NCBI GenBank assembly: GCA_035532735.1 | Contig: DATKQM010000047.1 | Location: 1 to 46,812 of the forward strand | DNA: 46,812 nt | Direction: 5' to 3' | Source: Chersky-840 sp035532735 | GTDB lineage: Bacteria > Actinomycetota > Acidimicrobiia > Acidimicrobiales > UBA8190 | Part shown: in pieces, positions 1-8,356 of the stretch | Numbering within the stretch: the stretch's first letter is position 1 | How the letters are laid out: each line of letters begins with the position of its first letter | The notes under the pieces: generated by a model | The model's input: only the letters and a program-made list of their open reading frames with translations | What the model was told of the DNA's origin: nothing | Database searches by the model: none | Position numbers and translations under genes: made by a program

Positions 1-100
1 CGATCTCCGCCGCCTGACCGGTGCTGACCCGGTCGGGATCGGCCTTCGCCAAACCGGCGGCGATGTCACGACGGGCGGACTCGAGGGTTCCGAGGAGCAC
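1..100 (-). CDS. N-terminal fragment of a probable DUF222-type protein (runs off the left edge)
   Basis: Only the first 33 or so codons are present, reading leftwards off the window. The translation from a GTG at 100 gives LLGTLESARRDIAAGL followed by AKADPDRVSTGQAAEI. This amphipathic style is what I associate with the start of actinobacterial DUF222/HNH-endonuclease (13E12-like) proteins, but the fragment is too short to prove it. The start is supported by CAGAGT exactly six bases before the GTG, the same spacing as the other putative leaderless promoters here. A stop in frame lies only a few codons farther upstream. If the family is right, the missing C-terminal half would carry an HNH nuclease motif. 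Confidence 0.4.
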   Translation of the reverse strand, partial: MLLGTLESARRDIAAGLAKADPDRVSTGQAAEI

Positions 101-426
101 GTCGCCACTCTGACATGAGGGTGTATCAGTACCGGTGAGAAGCTATGAGTCCCTCCGGCGAATCCGCTTTGCAGCGATGAATGCCGGCCCGTCTCGAAGG
201 AACAGAATCTCAGCTGTTCTTGAAGGTTGAAGATCACCCAAGTGATGGAATCGTCCTGCGCCGGGATCAGGTGAGATTGATGCATCGAAGCAGGTGCCGG
301 CGCGCGGGCTCGTCGGATTCCGCACCGACCGCTGGGCTTCCTATTCCCCCATTCCGATGTCGCCAGTCGGAGAACAGGGCGTCGGCTCTCCGACGCTGAG
401 CTGTTTGCAATCGCGACGACGGAGAT
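101..426. other. Non-coding gap between the DUF222-like fragment and the HTH gene
   Basis: I see no convincing gene here. Open frames exist on both strands but read as low-complexity Arg/Ser/Pro text without recognisable motifs, and base composition is less G+C-rich than in the neighbours. The only clear structure is the inverted repeat at 379-396, listed separately. The region may hold the promoter for the DUF222-like fragment (around 101-140) and the 3' end of the HTH transcript. Confidence 0.5.
379..396 (-). terminator. Stem-loop downstream of the small HTH gene
   Basis: A perfect 7-bp stem, GCGTCGG/CCGACGC, closes a 4-base loop. It lies about 30 bases after the stop of the minus-strand HTH gene. 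It has no T-tract, as is common for actinobacterial intrinsic terminators, so a terminator role is inferred from position and stem strength only. Confidence 0.4.
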
Positions 427-597
427 TTATGAGGCCTTGGAGCGGTATTCTTCCACGGCATCGATCGGGACGTGAGCAATGCCGTCCACCATGACGTATC
501 GGAACTTTCGCTCATAGACGAGTCGGAGTAGTTCTTTCGTGGGGATCCCCAACCTCCGAGCTGCCTGCGCGGCCCGGAGCGGCTGCTCTTCATCCAC
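427..597 (-). CDS. Small helix-turn-helix (excisionase/MerR-like) DNA-binding protein, 56 aa
   Basis: A short ORF begins at GTG 597 and ends with TAA at 427-429. The protein reads AAQAARRLGIPTKELLRLV, then YERKFRYVMVDGIAHVPIDA, then VEEYRSKAS. This is the classic layout of excisionase-type HTH_17 domains: a helix with the A-ARRLGIP turn, a recognition helix, then a beta-wing with an arginine/tyrosine before V-DG and P-DAVEEY. GGTGGAG lies about eight bases before the GTG, and an in-frame TGA upstream limits the ORF. Such proteins act in plasmid or phage excision or as small regulators. The neighbouring DUF222-like fragment is a common companion in these genomes, but I see no integrase. The domain is fairly clear and the role is unknown. 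Confidence 0.6.
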   Translation of the reverse strand: MDEEQPLRAAQAARRLGIPTKELLRLVYERKFRYVMVDGIAHVPIDAVEEYRSKAS

Positions 598-680
598 CGT
601 CGCGATGCTCCACCGACGTCGGCACCATCACCGACGCTGCACGGATTACCCGAGGCCCCCCGACTGATCCCGGCCGGGGA

Positions 681-2084
681 CTACCGCGCGTCGTGTGACC
701 CTGCGCCGGGCAACGACGCCGTGTAGAGCACCGGACGCCCCCCACCCCGCCGCTTCGACTCGTCCATGGCGACCCCGGCCCGCGCCACCAAGGCCTCGGC
801 CTCGATCTCGGAACCACTCGACCAGGCCACACCGATGCTGGCCCTCGACCCCACCCGGAGATCTTTCAGCTGTATCTCGTGACCGAGCGTCTCGGCCACC
901 CTGATGGCGGTCCGGACCGCCTCGGCCGATGTGGCGATCCCCGGGCAGAGCACGAGGAACTGGTCGCCCCCGATCCGCCCCACCACGTCGTCTTCCCGCA
1001 CCGCCCCCCGCAGCCGTCTCGCCACCACCCCCAGGAACTCGTCCCCGACGTCGTGGCCGTGGCCGTCGTTGAGCTCCTTGAACCGGTAGAGGTCGACGAG
1101 GATCACCCCGGGGCTCGTCCCGTCCAGTGCTCCGGCCAACATCGCCTCCAGGGCCCCGATGGTCGAGTCCCGGTTGTGACACCGCGTGAGCACGTCGAAC
1201 GTGGCCCGCAACTGCCGCCCGTCCCGACTCCCCCCGTTGGCGGTGACGTCCTCCACGCACACGATGACCCCCGTGACGTCCCCGTCGTCGTCGCTGAGGC
1301 CCCGCAGGTTCAGCCTGCACTGCCGGACCAAGGTCTCGCCGCTGTCGTCGCCGTAGCCGTCGCCGCTTCCGTCGGCCCATGCCGGCCGGACGATCACGTC
1401 GATGTCATCGTCGACCCCGTCGCGCAGCACCCCCTCGAGCGCTCTTCGGGCCATCTCCCGGTCCCGGTCCACCACCGTGGACAGCACGTCGTCGAGGGAA
1501 CCGGCCCGGGGACAACCCAAGATGTCCTGGAGCCGTTGATTCGCGTACACCACCCGGCCCATCCCGTCGATATGGACCACGCCGACCGGCACGGTCTCGG
1601 CCAGCCGGGCCAGCACCCGCTCGCGTGACCGCAGCAACTCCGCGCTCACCTCGACCACGCTCTTCCCGCTCCGGACGAACCGCGGCGCCACCGACGGCGT
1701 CTCAGGATCGAACACCGCGGAGTCGTCACCGACGGCATCGACCACCACCCCGAGATAGACCCCGTGGCTCCGTCGACCGTCGATCAGGTACAAGGCCACC
1801 GGCCGCGAGCTGTCCGACGCCAGTCGCACCAACGCCCGCGCCGCCCCCACGGCCCGGGCCCGCTCCCAGGCGTTGATCACCACCCCCCGGTCCCCGGCGG
1901 TCACGAGGTTCACCGTCGACCGGTCCCGGACGACCCGATGCCCGGCCAGGGGCACGCTCCCGGGCATCTCGACCATGAGCCCGTCGGGCCCGAGGGCACA
2001 CACCGCCGCCTCGGGGTGTCGATCGAGGAGCATCGAGAGGGCCGAATCGATGAGCTTGGGATCGAGAAGGCCGTCGCTGCGCAC
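681..2084 (-). CDS. PAS-GGDEF protein with degenerate GGDQF active site
   Basis: A soluble protein of about 467 aa with three parts. There is an N-terminal sensor-like region (about residues 1-150), a PAS domain (about 155-280, with VGVVHIDGMGRVVYANQRLQ) and a C-terminal GGDEF domain starting at DVLTRCHNRD. The substrate and metal motif VDLYRFKELNDGHGHDVGDE is intact. The signature reads RIGGDQFLVL, so the fourth residue of GG(D/E)EF is Gln instead of Glu. It may therefore be a weak diguanylate cyclase or a GTP/c-di-GMP-responsive regulatory domain. The frame stays open to a TTG at 2186, but that extension looks non-coding and overlaps TTGACCC repeats. I prefer the GTG at 2084. It is divergent from the GGDEF-EAL gene at 2207, suggesting a paired synthesis/degradation unit. 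Confidence 0.85.
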   Translation of the reverse strand: MRSDGLLDPKLIDSALSMLLDRHPEAAVCALGPDGLMVEMPGSVPLAGHRVVRDRSTVNLVTAGDRGVVINAWERARAVGAARALVRLASDSSRPVALYLIDGRRSHGVYLGVVVDAVGDDSAVFDPETPSVAPRFVRSGKSVVEVSAELLRSRERVLARLAETVPVGVVHIDGMGRVVYANQRLQDILGCPRAGSLDDVLSTVVDRDREMARRALEGVLRDGVDDDIDVIVRPAWADGSGDGYGDDSGETLVRQCRLNLRGLSDDDGDVTGVIVCVEDVTANGGSRDGRQLRATFDVLTRCHNRDSTIGALEAMLAGALDGTSPGVILVDLYRFKELNDGHGHDVGDEFLGVVARRLRGAVREDDVVGRIGGDQFLVLCPGIATSAEAVRTAIRVAETLGHEIQLKDLRVGSRASIGVAWSSGSEIEAEALVARAGVAMDESKRRGGGRPVLYTASLPGAGSHDAR

Positions 2085-2167
2085 ACCCTTGGTATCGACG
2101 CTTCGAGCCCCTTCGTTGAGGAGCCGAATGGGCCGAAGTCGACGAGAAATCCCTGGTCCGGGGACTC

Positions 2168-2186
2168 GGGTCAAGTCACGGGTCAA
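2168..2186. promoter_or_regulatory. Direct repeat GGGTCAA-N5-GGGTCAA in a divergent c-di-GMP gene promoter region
   Basis: GGGTCAA occurs at 2168-2174 and again at 2180-2186, a 12-bp spacing. On the minus strand this reads TTGACCC twice, so one copy could serve as a -35 element for the GGDQF gene. Its location between the two divergent c-di-GMP genes makes it a candidate operator shared by both. The role is inferred. Confidence 0.35.
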
Positions 2187-2206
2187 AAATTCCGAAATTC
2201 ACGTCT

Positions 2207-4168
2207 GTGACGTCTCCTGCGCCCCGGGCGCGCTCTTTGGCGCGGCTCTTCGTCACCTACGCGGCCATCACCGCCCTGCCGGTCATCCTCCTCGGCTTCG
2301 TCCTGGCCGCGAACTACCGCTCCGACGCCACCCAGCGCGGCATCGCCGAAGGCCGTTCCGAGGCCTTCCTCGTGGCCGAGACGGCGGTGGAGCCCATCCT
2401 CGACGGCCGTCCCCTCAGCCAAGGCCTGAACCCCACCGAGACCACCGCCCTCGACCGCCTCGTCAAGCGCGCCGTCGGCGACCACAACGTCCTCCGCATG
2501 CGCCTCCGGGGCCTGTCGGGCAACGTCGTCTACTCCGACGACGGATCGGGGTTCAAGCAGAAGCCCGAGAAACAGGCCATCGACGCCGCCCACGGTGAGG
2601 TCTTTGCCGATCTCACCCGGCTGAACTCCGACAACAACGACATCGGTCCCGTCGGGCCCAAGGCGGTCGAGGTCTACCTCCCCCTCACCGCCGGCTCGCC
2701 CAAGCACGTGGTCGGAGCCCTCGAGGTCTACCTTCCCTACGCGCCCATCGCCACCGACGTCGACGCCGGGCTCCACACCATCTACCGCGACCTCCTCGTC
2801 GGCCTCGGAGCGTTGTACGTGGCCCTCTTCCTCATCTCCGTCTCGGTGAGCCGCCGTCTCCGCCACCAGGTGAAGGAGAACAAGTTCCTGGCCGAGCACG
2901 ACCCCCTCACCGAACTCCCCAACCGCTCGCTCTTCCACCAGCGCGCCGAGGAGGCCGTGGTCCAGGCCATCCGTAGCGACACCCGGGTGGCGATCGCCAT
3001 CGTCGACCTGGACCGCTTCAAAGAGGTCAACGACACCCTCGGTCACGACTCGGGCGACCAGCTCCTCACCCAGTTGGCCCAGCGCCTCGCTGATCACACC
3101 CGGCCCCAAGACGCCGTGGCCCGTCTGGGCGGCGACGAATTCGGCGTGATCCTCTCCGAGGTCGGTGACGCCGAGGAGGTCCTCCACCGACTCCGCGACA
3201 TCATCGAGCACGAGGTCGAGGTGTCGGGGCTCCCCCTCTCGGTCGAGTCGTCCATCGGCTACGTCTTGTCACCCGACGACGGCATCGACGTGGACGACCT
3301 CCTCCAACACGCCGATGTGGCCATGTACCTCGCCAAGGCCCAACACGCCGGAGTGGTTCGCTACGACGCCGACCATGACCACTACGACGCCGCCAACCTC
3401 GGCCTCATCGCCGATCTCCGTCGCGCCATCGACGCCGATGAGCTCGTCATGCACTACCAGCCCAAGACCGACCTCCAAGACCGCCACGTCGACGCCGTCG
3501 AGGCCCTCGTCCGGTGGCAGCACCCCACCCTCGGGCTTCTCTACCCCGATCGCTTCATCCCCATGTGCGAGCAGACCGATCTCATCGACAGGCTGACGAC
3601 CTGGGTCATGCGCACCGCCCTCACCGACATCCGCGACCTCGGCGACGTGGCCGTCTCGGTGAACGTCTCGGCCCGCACCCTCGGCCGAGCCCCTTTCGCC
3701 ACCCAGGTCATCGCCGTCCTCGCCGATCTCGACGTTCCCCCCGAGCGCTTGATCATCGAGATCACCGAGACCGCGCTCCTCACCGACCCGCCCCGCGCCG
3801 CCGCGGTCCTGGCCCAGCTCGACGCCATCGGCGTCCGGGTGAGCCTCGACGACTTTGGCATCGGCCAGACCTCGCTCGCCTATCTCTCGACGTTGCCGGT
3901 CCACGAGCTCAAGATCGACAAGAGCTTCGTCATGGACATGCTCGCCAACCCGGCCCACGCGGCCATCGTCCGGTCCATCGTCGACCTGGGACACAACCTC
4001 TCACTCAAGGTGGTGGGGGAGGGCGTGGAGACCGACGATGTCTTCGTCTCGCTCCGAGAAGCCGGCTGCGACCTGGCCCAAGGCTTCCTCATGGCCCGCC
4101 CCATGCCCGCGGACCAGCTCCGGCTGTGGTTGGCGAACACCCCCGAGCCGGCTTCGAACGTCATCTGA
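2207..4168 (+). CDS. Membrane GGDEF-EAL c-di-GMP phosphodiesterase/cyclase
   Basis: A 653-aa protein beginning with GTG. TM helix 1 (about residues 15-36) and TM helix 2 (about 192-214) bracket an extracytoplasmic sensor region of about 155 residues. A GGDEF domain follows (HDPLTELPNR at about 231, RLGGDEF at about 306-312), then an EAL domain (VEALVRWQHP at about 431-440). The EAL catalytic set is present: the EAL Glu, VNVSAR Asn, EITETALL Glu, SLDDFGIG Asp pair, KIDKSF Lys and EGVET Glu. The cyclase site is also intact, so either activity is possible. EAL completeness favours c-di-GMP hydrolysis, with GGDEF perhaps as a GTP sensor. It starts about 120 bp from the divergent GGDQF gene. Confidence 0.93.
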   Translation: MTSPAPRARSLARLFVTYAAITALPVILLGFVLAANYRSDATQRGIAEGRSEAFLVAETAVEPILDGRPLSQGLNPTETTALDRLVKRAVGDHNVLRMRLRGLSGNVVYSDDGSGFKQKPEKQAIDAAHGEVFADLTRLNSDNNDIGPVGPKAVEVYLPLTAGSPKHVVGALEVYLPYAPIATDVDAGLHTIYRDLLVGLGALYVALFLISVSVSRRLRHQVKENKFLAEHDPLTELPNRSLFHQRAEEAVVQAIRSDTRVAIAIVDLDRFKEVNDTLGHDSGDQLLTQLAQRLADHTRPQDAVARLGGDEFGVILSEVGDAEEVLHRLRDIIEHEVEVSGLPLSVESSIGYVLSPDDGIDVDDLLQHADVAMYLAKAQHAGVVRYDADHDHYDAANLGLIADLRRAIDADELVMHYQPKTDLQDRHVDAVEALVRWQHPTLGLLYPDRFIPMCEQTDLIDRLTTWVMRTALTDIRDLGDVAVSVNVSARTLGRAPFATQVIAVLADLDVPPERLIIEITETALLTDPPRAAAVLAQLDAIGVRVSLDDFGIGQTSLAYLSTLPVHELKIDKSFVMDMLANPAHAAIVRSIVDLGHNLSLKVVGEGVETDDVFVSLREAGCDLAQGFLMARPMPADQLRLWLANTPEPASNVI

Positions 4169-4275
4169 CCCCCTGACCTCGGGCCCCGCCTGATCGGCCG
4201 CACCGGATCGACGGCGTGCCATCCTGGGCGACGAGCTCGCCGCAGAAGAGCTCGACACCCAACAGGAGGTGCCCG

Positions 4276-5304
4276 GTGCCGCTGCCGTGGAGTGGGGAGC
4301 TCGCTGGTCAGATCGACGAGCACGTGATCACCTCGGACGCCTTGACCGAGAACCATCTCGGGGACCCCGCGTCGCGACCGCTGTGGGTCTACCTGCCACC
4401 CGGCTACGACGAGACCACCGACCGGCTCCCGTCGATCTATGTCATCCAGGGGTACACCGGATACCTGACCATGTGGGCCAACCGTGACGCGTACCACCGG
4501 CCCTTCCCCGAGACCGCCGACGCCCTCTTCGCCACGGGTCAGGCGCCGCCGTGCATCGTGGTCTGGGTGGACGCCTGGACCGCCTACGGCGGGTCGCAGT
4601 TCGTGGACTCGCCGGGGACGGGTCGCTACCACTCCTATCTCTGCGACGACGTCGTGCCTTTCGTCGACGCCCGCTACCGCACCCTCGACGCGCCGGGCCA
4701 CCGGGGCATCCAGGGAAAGTCGAGCGGCGGCTTCGGAGCCATGATCACGCCCATGCTCCGCCCCGACCTCTTCGGCGGTCTCGCCACCCACGCCGGTGAC
4801 GCGCTCTACGAATGCTGCTACATCCCCGAGTTCCCTAAGATGGCCCGGGCCCTGCGCCCCTGGGACGGCGACATCGGGGCGTGGTGGGAGGACTTCGGGA
4901 CCAGGCCGGCCTTCACCCGATCCGAGGACCACCTTCTCCTCATGGCCCTCGGTGTCTCGGCCTGCTTCTCGGCCGAGGACGACGGCACCCCGGTATTGCC
5001 CTTCGACCCCCACACGGGCCGACTCCGCGACGACGTCTGGGCCCGCTGGTTGGCCTGGGACCCGGTCCGGATGGTGCCGACCTACGCCGACGCGCTCCGT
5101 TCGTTACGGGCGGTCTGGATCGACGGTGGGACGCGCGACGAATGGTTCCTCGATCTCGGCGCCGTCGCCTTTCGCGACGCGCTGGGCTCGATCGGTGTCG
5201 ACGATGTCGCCTTCGAGCTCTTCGACGCCACCCACGGGGGCATCGGTTGGCGTTACCCGTTGGCGCTCGCCTACCTGGCTCAGCGCCTCTCGGTCACGAG
5301 CTGA
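4276..5304 (+). CDS. Esterase D-type alpha/beta hydrolase
   Basis: About 342 aa. The start is GTG 4276, fixed by a strong AGGAGG at 4264-4269 with six bases of spacing; the longer open frame begins at 4216 without such a site. The protein resembles the putative-esterase family (enterochelin esterase/esterase D/antigen 85 relatives). Features are an early strand LWVYLPPGYDE, a WVDAWTAYGG segment, nucleophile motif GKSSGGFGAM, an Asp in DGGTRDEW and a late His in ATHGGIGWRY. No signal peptide is evident, so it is likely cytoplasmic. Its last 11 bases overlap convergently with the 3' end of the next gene on the opposite strand. The substrate is unknown. Confidence 0.85.
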   Translation: MPLPWSGELAGQIDEHVITSDALTENHLGDPASRPLWVYLPPGYDETTDRLPSIYVIQGYTGYLTMWANRDAYHRPFPETADALFATGQAPPCIVVWVDAWTAYGGSQFVDSPGTGRYHSYLCDDVVPFVDARYRTLDAPGHRGIQGKSSGGFGAMITPMLRPDLFGGLATHAGDALYECCYIPEFPKMARALRPWDGDIGAWWEDFGTRPAFTRSEDHLLLMALGVSACFSAEDDGTPVLPFDPHTGRLRDDVWARWLAWDPVRMVPTYADALRSLRAVWIDGGTRDEWFLDLGAVAFRDALGSIGVDDVAFELFDATHGGIGWRYPLALAYLAQRLSVTS

Positions 5305-5983
5305 AGATCTGCTCCACCAGGTTCGCCACGAGCCCACCCACCAGAGCGTCGGAGAGATCACCGGCGATCATCGTCCCCACGTGCTCGGAGACCTCGCCGA
5401 TCATCTTCGACGGGCCGACGACCATCTTGACCCGCACGAAGTCGCATCCTTCGGTGGCGGTGATGGTGAGCTTGCCCGGCCCCCTGTCACCGAACCGGTC
5501 GATCCACAAGGTGAGGTCGAAGCTCCGGGGGACGCGCGCCGGTTCGTCCCGAAGGGTCTCGGTCACTCTGGCCGACAGCCCCCACCCAGAGAGCATCTCG
5601 ACACTGCACTCGAGCACGGGTCGCAATTCGACCTGACACAACTCACGCACGGCGTCGAACGAAGCCTCGCAGTCAGCCCGTGACGCGTCCTCGTGCGACA
5701 TCCGCGCCGCGTCTCCCGACAGGCCCGACGACACCACGAGCTCGATCCGCGCCCGCCACATCTGGTCACCGGCGCCCACACCTCCACCCGCACCGGCCCG
5801 GGCGAAGAGGTCGGCGGACCTGCCGTTGGAGGGATGCGCAGCCATCGACCTGTTCGGCGTGGTGCCACCTTCGCTCGCAATCGAAGGGCTCGACACGAAC
5901 GCCGTCGGGTCCGTGGTCTGCCAGAGCCCTTCGGCGCGCGGCCGGTCTCCTCCGACGTGCATGCGGTCGTCGACGATGGACAT
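5294..5983 (-). CDS. Conserved-looking hypothetical protein, about 229 aa
   Basis: I do not recognise this protein. The ATG at 5983 is preceded by a G-rich run and gives MSIVDDRMHVGG. The N-terminal third is low-complexity and Gly/Ala/Ser-rich. The C-terminal 130 residues look folded, with alternating hydrophobic segments such as WRARIELVVSSGLSG, SFDLTLWIDRFGD, GKLTITATEG and VRVKMVVGPS, ending in a hydrophobic helix GDLSDALVGGLVANLVEQIF. The strand-rich core might be a START/SRPBCC-like or secretory-chaperone-like fold, but that is a guess. It lies convergent to the esterase and downstream of the MBL-fold gene. Confidence 0.55.
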   Translation of the reverse strand: MSIVDDRMHVGGDRPRAEGLWQTTDPTAFVSSPSIASEGGTTPNRSMAAHPSNGRSADLFARAGAGGGVGAGDQMWRARIELVVSSGLSGDAARMSHEDASRADCEASFDAVRELCQVELRPVLECSVEMLSGWGLSARVTETLRDEPARVPRSFDLTLWIDRFGDRGPGKLTITATEGCDFVRVKMVVGPSKMIGEVSEHVGTMIAGDLSDALVGGLVANLVEQIFSS

Positions 5984-6125
5984 TGGCCCCCCGGCGCTAC
6001 AGCGGCCCCCCCTTGTCAGGCCGCCTTCGTGGACTCCACCCTCACACGCCTTGCTCACCGGAGGCTCTATCCAGCCTCAACAATCGGCCAACCGAGAGTC
6101 CCCGACGTCCTGAGACCGTCAGGAA

Positions 6126-6152
6126 TCCCGGTCGGGGGAGTCCCCTCCGGGA
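6126..6152 (-). terminator. Stem-loop after the MBL-fold hydrolase gene
   Basis: TCCCGG (6126-6131) pairs with CCGGGA (6147-6152), with an inner GGGGA/TCCCC stem. It is located just 3' of the minus-strand MBL stop at 6159. There is no T-run. It is interpreted as an intrinsic-type terminator by position. Confidence 0.45.
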
Positions 6153-6158
6153 GCCGGC

Positions 6159-7139
6159 TCAGGCCTGGCAGGTCAGGGGCCGGCCGCCGTTGAACGTGAC
6201 CATGTCGAAGAGCGCGGCGGCGACGTCGATGGGGTCACCGGGACGGGCTCCCTCGCACTCGGCGAAGGCCCGGTGCAGGTTCCCGGCGATCCGTTCGGGA
6301 TGAGACAGCCTGGCGAAGGAGCCGAGATCGGCCTGACGGGCCGCCTCGAGAGGGGTGAGCCCGGCGTCTCTGGCCTCGACGGTGACCTGCTGGAGGAATC
6401 GGAGGTACTCCCCGGCGACGTCTATGGCCTCGGGCCCGCACACGTCTCCGTGCCCGGGGACGATCACGACGGGGTCGAGCTCCATCAGGCAGTCGAGCGC
6501 GACGAAGGACCCGGCCACCGATCCCATGAGCACGAAGGGTGTGCCCCCGTTGAAGACGAGGTCGCCGGTGAACAGCACCCGGTGCTGGGGGATCCACGCC
6601 ACCACGTCGTTGGTGGTGTGGGCGGCGGTGCCGAAGTGATGGAGCTCCACGACCAGGTCGTCGATGTACAGGTCGAGTCGGTGCTCGAAGGTGACGAACG
6701 GGGGAGCGGGCTCGAGGTCTCCCCACTCCACGGGCTCCCACAGCCCGTCGGGCCGCAGGATCCCTGTGGCCTGGATCGCTTCGCGACACCGTCGGTGGCC
6801 GATGATGGTGGCCTCGGGCAAGAGGCAGTTGCCGTTGGTGTGGTCACCGTGCTGATGCGTGTTCACGAGCATCCGCGCTCCCCCGCCGCCGCCGGCACCA
6901 CCGTTCCGTCCGAGCTGGCGCTGAAGACCGTCGATGGCGTCGAGGAACCCCCGGGTACGGCGCTCGGTGGCGCAGCTGTCGATGCACAGCACCGCGTGAT
7001 CGCCGAGGACGACCCCGGTGTTGTTGATCCACCATCCGCCGTCGGGCTGGATGTAGGCGTAGACCCGGTCGGCCACCTCCTCGGTGCGCGGCGGAGGGAG
7101 CTCGTCGGCGCGGGGATGGTCGTGGTTCGTCGAGGTCAT
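6159..7139 (-). CDS. MBL-fold metallo-hydrolase
   Basis: A 326-aa metallo-beta-lactamase-fold protein. The metal motif is intact: NTHQHGDHTNGN supplies HxHxDH at about residues 93-98, followed by FGTAAHTTND, FTGD and VPGHGD, which supply the remaining His and Asp ligands. Family members hydrolyse thioesters, lactones, glyoxalase substrates or beta-lactams. The opening DRVYAYIQPDGGWWINNTGVV resembles cyclase/glyoxalase-II-like MBL proteins with a QP(D)G(G)W start. A glycine run (GGAGGGGG) sits in a surface loop before the metal motif. The start ATG 7139 is preceded by TATGAC six bases upstream, consistent with a leaderless mRNA. The substrate cannot be told. Confidence 0.85.
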   Translation of the reverse strand: MTSTNHDHPRADELPPPRTEEVADRVYAYIQPDGGWWINNTGVVLGDHAVLCIDSCATERRTRGFLDAIDGLQRQLGRNGGAGGGGGARMLVNTHQHGDHTNGNCLLPEATIIGHRRCREAIQATGILRPDGLWEPVEWGDLEPAPPFVTFEHRLDLYIDDLVVELHHFGTAAHTTNDVVAWIPQHRVLFTGDLVFNGGTPFVLMGSVAGSFVALDCLMELDPVVIVPGHGDVCGPEAIDVAGEYLRFLQQVTVEARDAGLTPLEAARQADLGSFARLSHPERIAGNLHRAFAECEGARPGDPIDVAAALFDMVTFNGGRPLTCQA

Positions 7140-7280
7140 CGCATCGTCATACCACCCTAGGATCAGCCTGTCGCTGCCTTCACGGCCGCGCTGATGTGCG
7201 GTACGTGACGGTGCTCTTCTCCGAGCGCGTCAAGCGCCGAGGCGGTGCCCTCGCCGGGGCGCGCCATGGCCGCCGATTGC

Positions 7281-7323
7281 ACGAGCCAGTTGGTTCGACG
7301 AGCCAGTTGGTTCAGCGAGCCAG
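7281..7323. repeat. 17-bp tandem repeat, 2.5 copies
   Basis: The unit ACGAGCCAGTTGGTTC plus one base occurs at 7281-7297 and 7298-7314, followed by a partial copy to 7323. It lies in the 194-bp space between the MBL-fold gene start and the deacetylase stop. No coding role is evident. Confidence 0.7.
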
Positions 7324-7333
7324 GGGCTACCGA

Positions 7334-8356
7334 TCACCCCGGCTCGGTGCCGAGGTCCTCGAGATGGGCCCGACGCGCCGCGTCGACGGCCTCGTCACCG
7401 GGTCCCCCGCTCGACGCGTGCTCGGGCCGGAACTCCACGTCGAGCACGGCGGCGAGACTCGCCCCCACCGACAGTCGTAGGGCGTCGAGGTCATACCCGC
7501 CCTCGAGCACCAAGGCCAGGCGCCCTGTCCTTGGCGCGAAGGCCCTCACCCGTTTGGCGATGTCGGCGAAGTCCCCCGCGGTCAGCGACAGGCCGGCCAT
7601 GGGGTCGGCCCGATGGGCGTCGTAGCCCGCCGACGCCAGCACCCAGGTCGGCGCGAACCGCTCCACGACAGGCGCCACCACCTCGTCGAGTGCTTGAAGG
7701 AGCACGTCCCCGGTGGCGCGCGGTGGCAGCGGGACGTTGACGGTGAGACCCGGCGCACCCGGGCCGCCGGTCTCCGACACCCGTCCGGTGCCGGGATAGA
7801 GCGGCCACTGGTGGGTGGAGACATAGAGCACCCTGGGGTCGTCCCAGAAGATCGCCTGGGTCCCGTTGCCGTGATGGACGTCCCAGTCCACGATGAGGAC
7901 CCGCTCGCCCCGATCGGCCAGTGCGGCGGCCGCCACGGCCACGTTGTTGAGCAGACAGAACCCCATGGGCTCGGCGGCCATTGCGTGGTGTCCCGGAGGA
8001 CGGGCCGCCACAAAAGCCACCTCGCCCTCGCCGCGCGCCAGCGCGTCGACCACCTCGAGCGCGCCGCCTGCCGCCAACAACGCCGTGTCCCACGACCCGA
8101 CCCCCGCGATGGTGTCGGGGTCGATCGCACCCCCACCTGCTTCACAGAAGGCGCGCAGTGACTCGAGATAGGACCGCGGGTGGACCAAGGTCAGCTCGTC
8201 TTCAGTGGCCCGGCGCGGTTCGAGGTTGATGACCGCGTCGCGTAGTCCGGCTTCTTCGATGCCGGCCAGGGCGGCCGGCACGCGGGCAGGCCGTTCGGGG
8301 TGTCGGGGGCCGACGTCGTGGTGGTCGAGCGCAGGAGAGGCCGCCACCAAGAGCAT
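7334..8356 (-). CDS. Histone deacetylase / acetoin-utilisation-family amidohydrolase
   Basis: A 340-aa class II-like deacetylase. The zinc and catalytic motifs are present in order: HPERPARV near the N-terminus, the tandem-His motif RPPGHHA (about residue 120), NNVAVAA, DWDVHHGNGTQ with the Asp/His zinc ligands (about 157-167), STHQWPLYPGTG, GYDAHRADPMAGL with a further Asp, and the LEGGYD tail Gly-Gly-Tyr. Length and motif spacing fit bacterial acetylpolyamine/acetyl-lysine deacetylases. Substrates could be acetylated proteins, polyamines or acetoin-pathway enzymes. The ATG is six bases after TACAGT, implying a leaderless mRNA. A 14-bp repeat array lies immediately behind that -10 element. 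Confidence 0.93.
   Translation of the reverse strand: MLLVAASPALDHHDVGPRHPERPARVPAALAGIEEAGLRDAVINLEPRRATEDELTLVHPRSYLESLRAFCEAGGGAIDPDTIAGVGSWDTALLAAGGALEVVDALARGEGEVAFVAARPPGHHAMAAEPMGFCLLNNVAVAAAALADRGERVLIVDWDVHHGNGTQAIFWDDPRVLYVSTHQWPLYPGTGRVSETGGPGAPGLTVNVPLPPRATGDVLLQALDEVVAPVVERFAPTWVLASAGYDAHRADPMAGLSLTAGDFADIAKRVRAFAPRTGRLALVLEGGYDLDALRLSVGASLAAVLDVEFRPEHASSGGPGDEAVDAARRAHLEDLGTEPG

Noticed and set aside
2085..2186. Start of the GGDQF protein at TTG 2186
   Set aside because: The added 34 residues look non-coding and cover the TTGACCC repeats, leaving only 20 bp to the divergent gene for two promoters.
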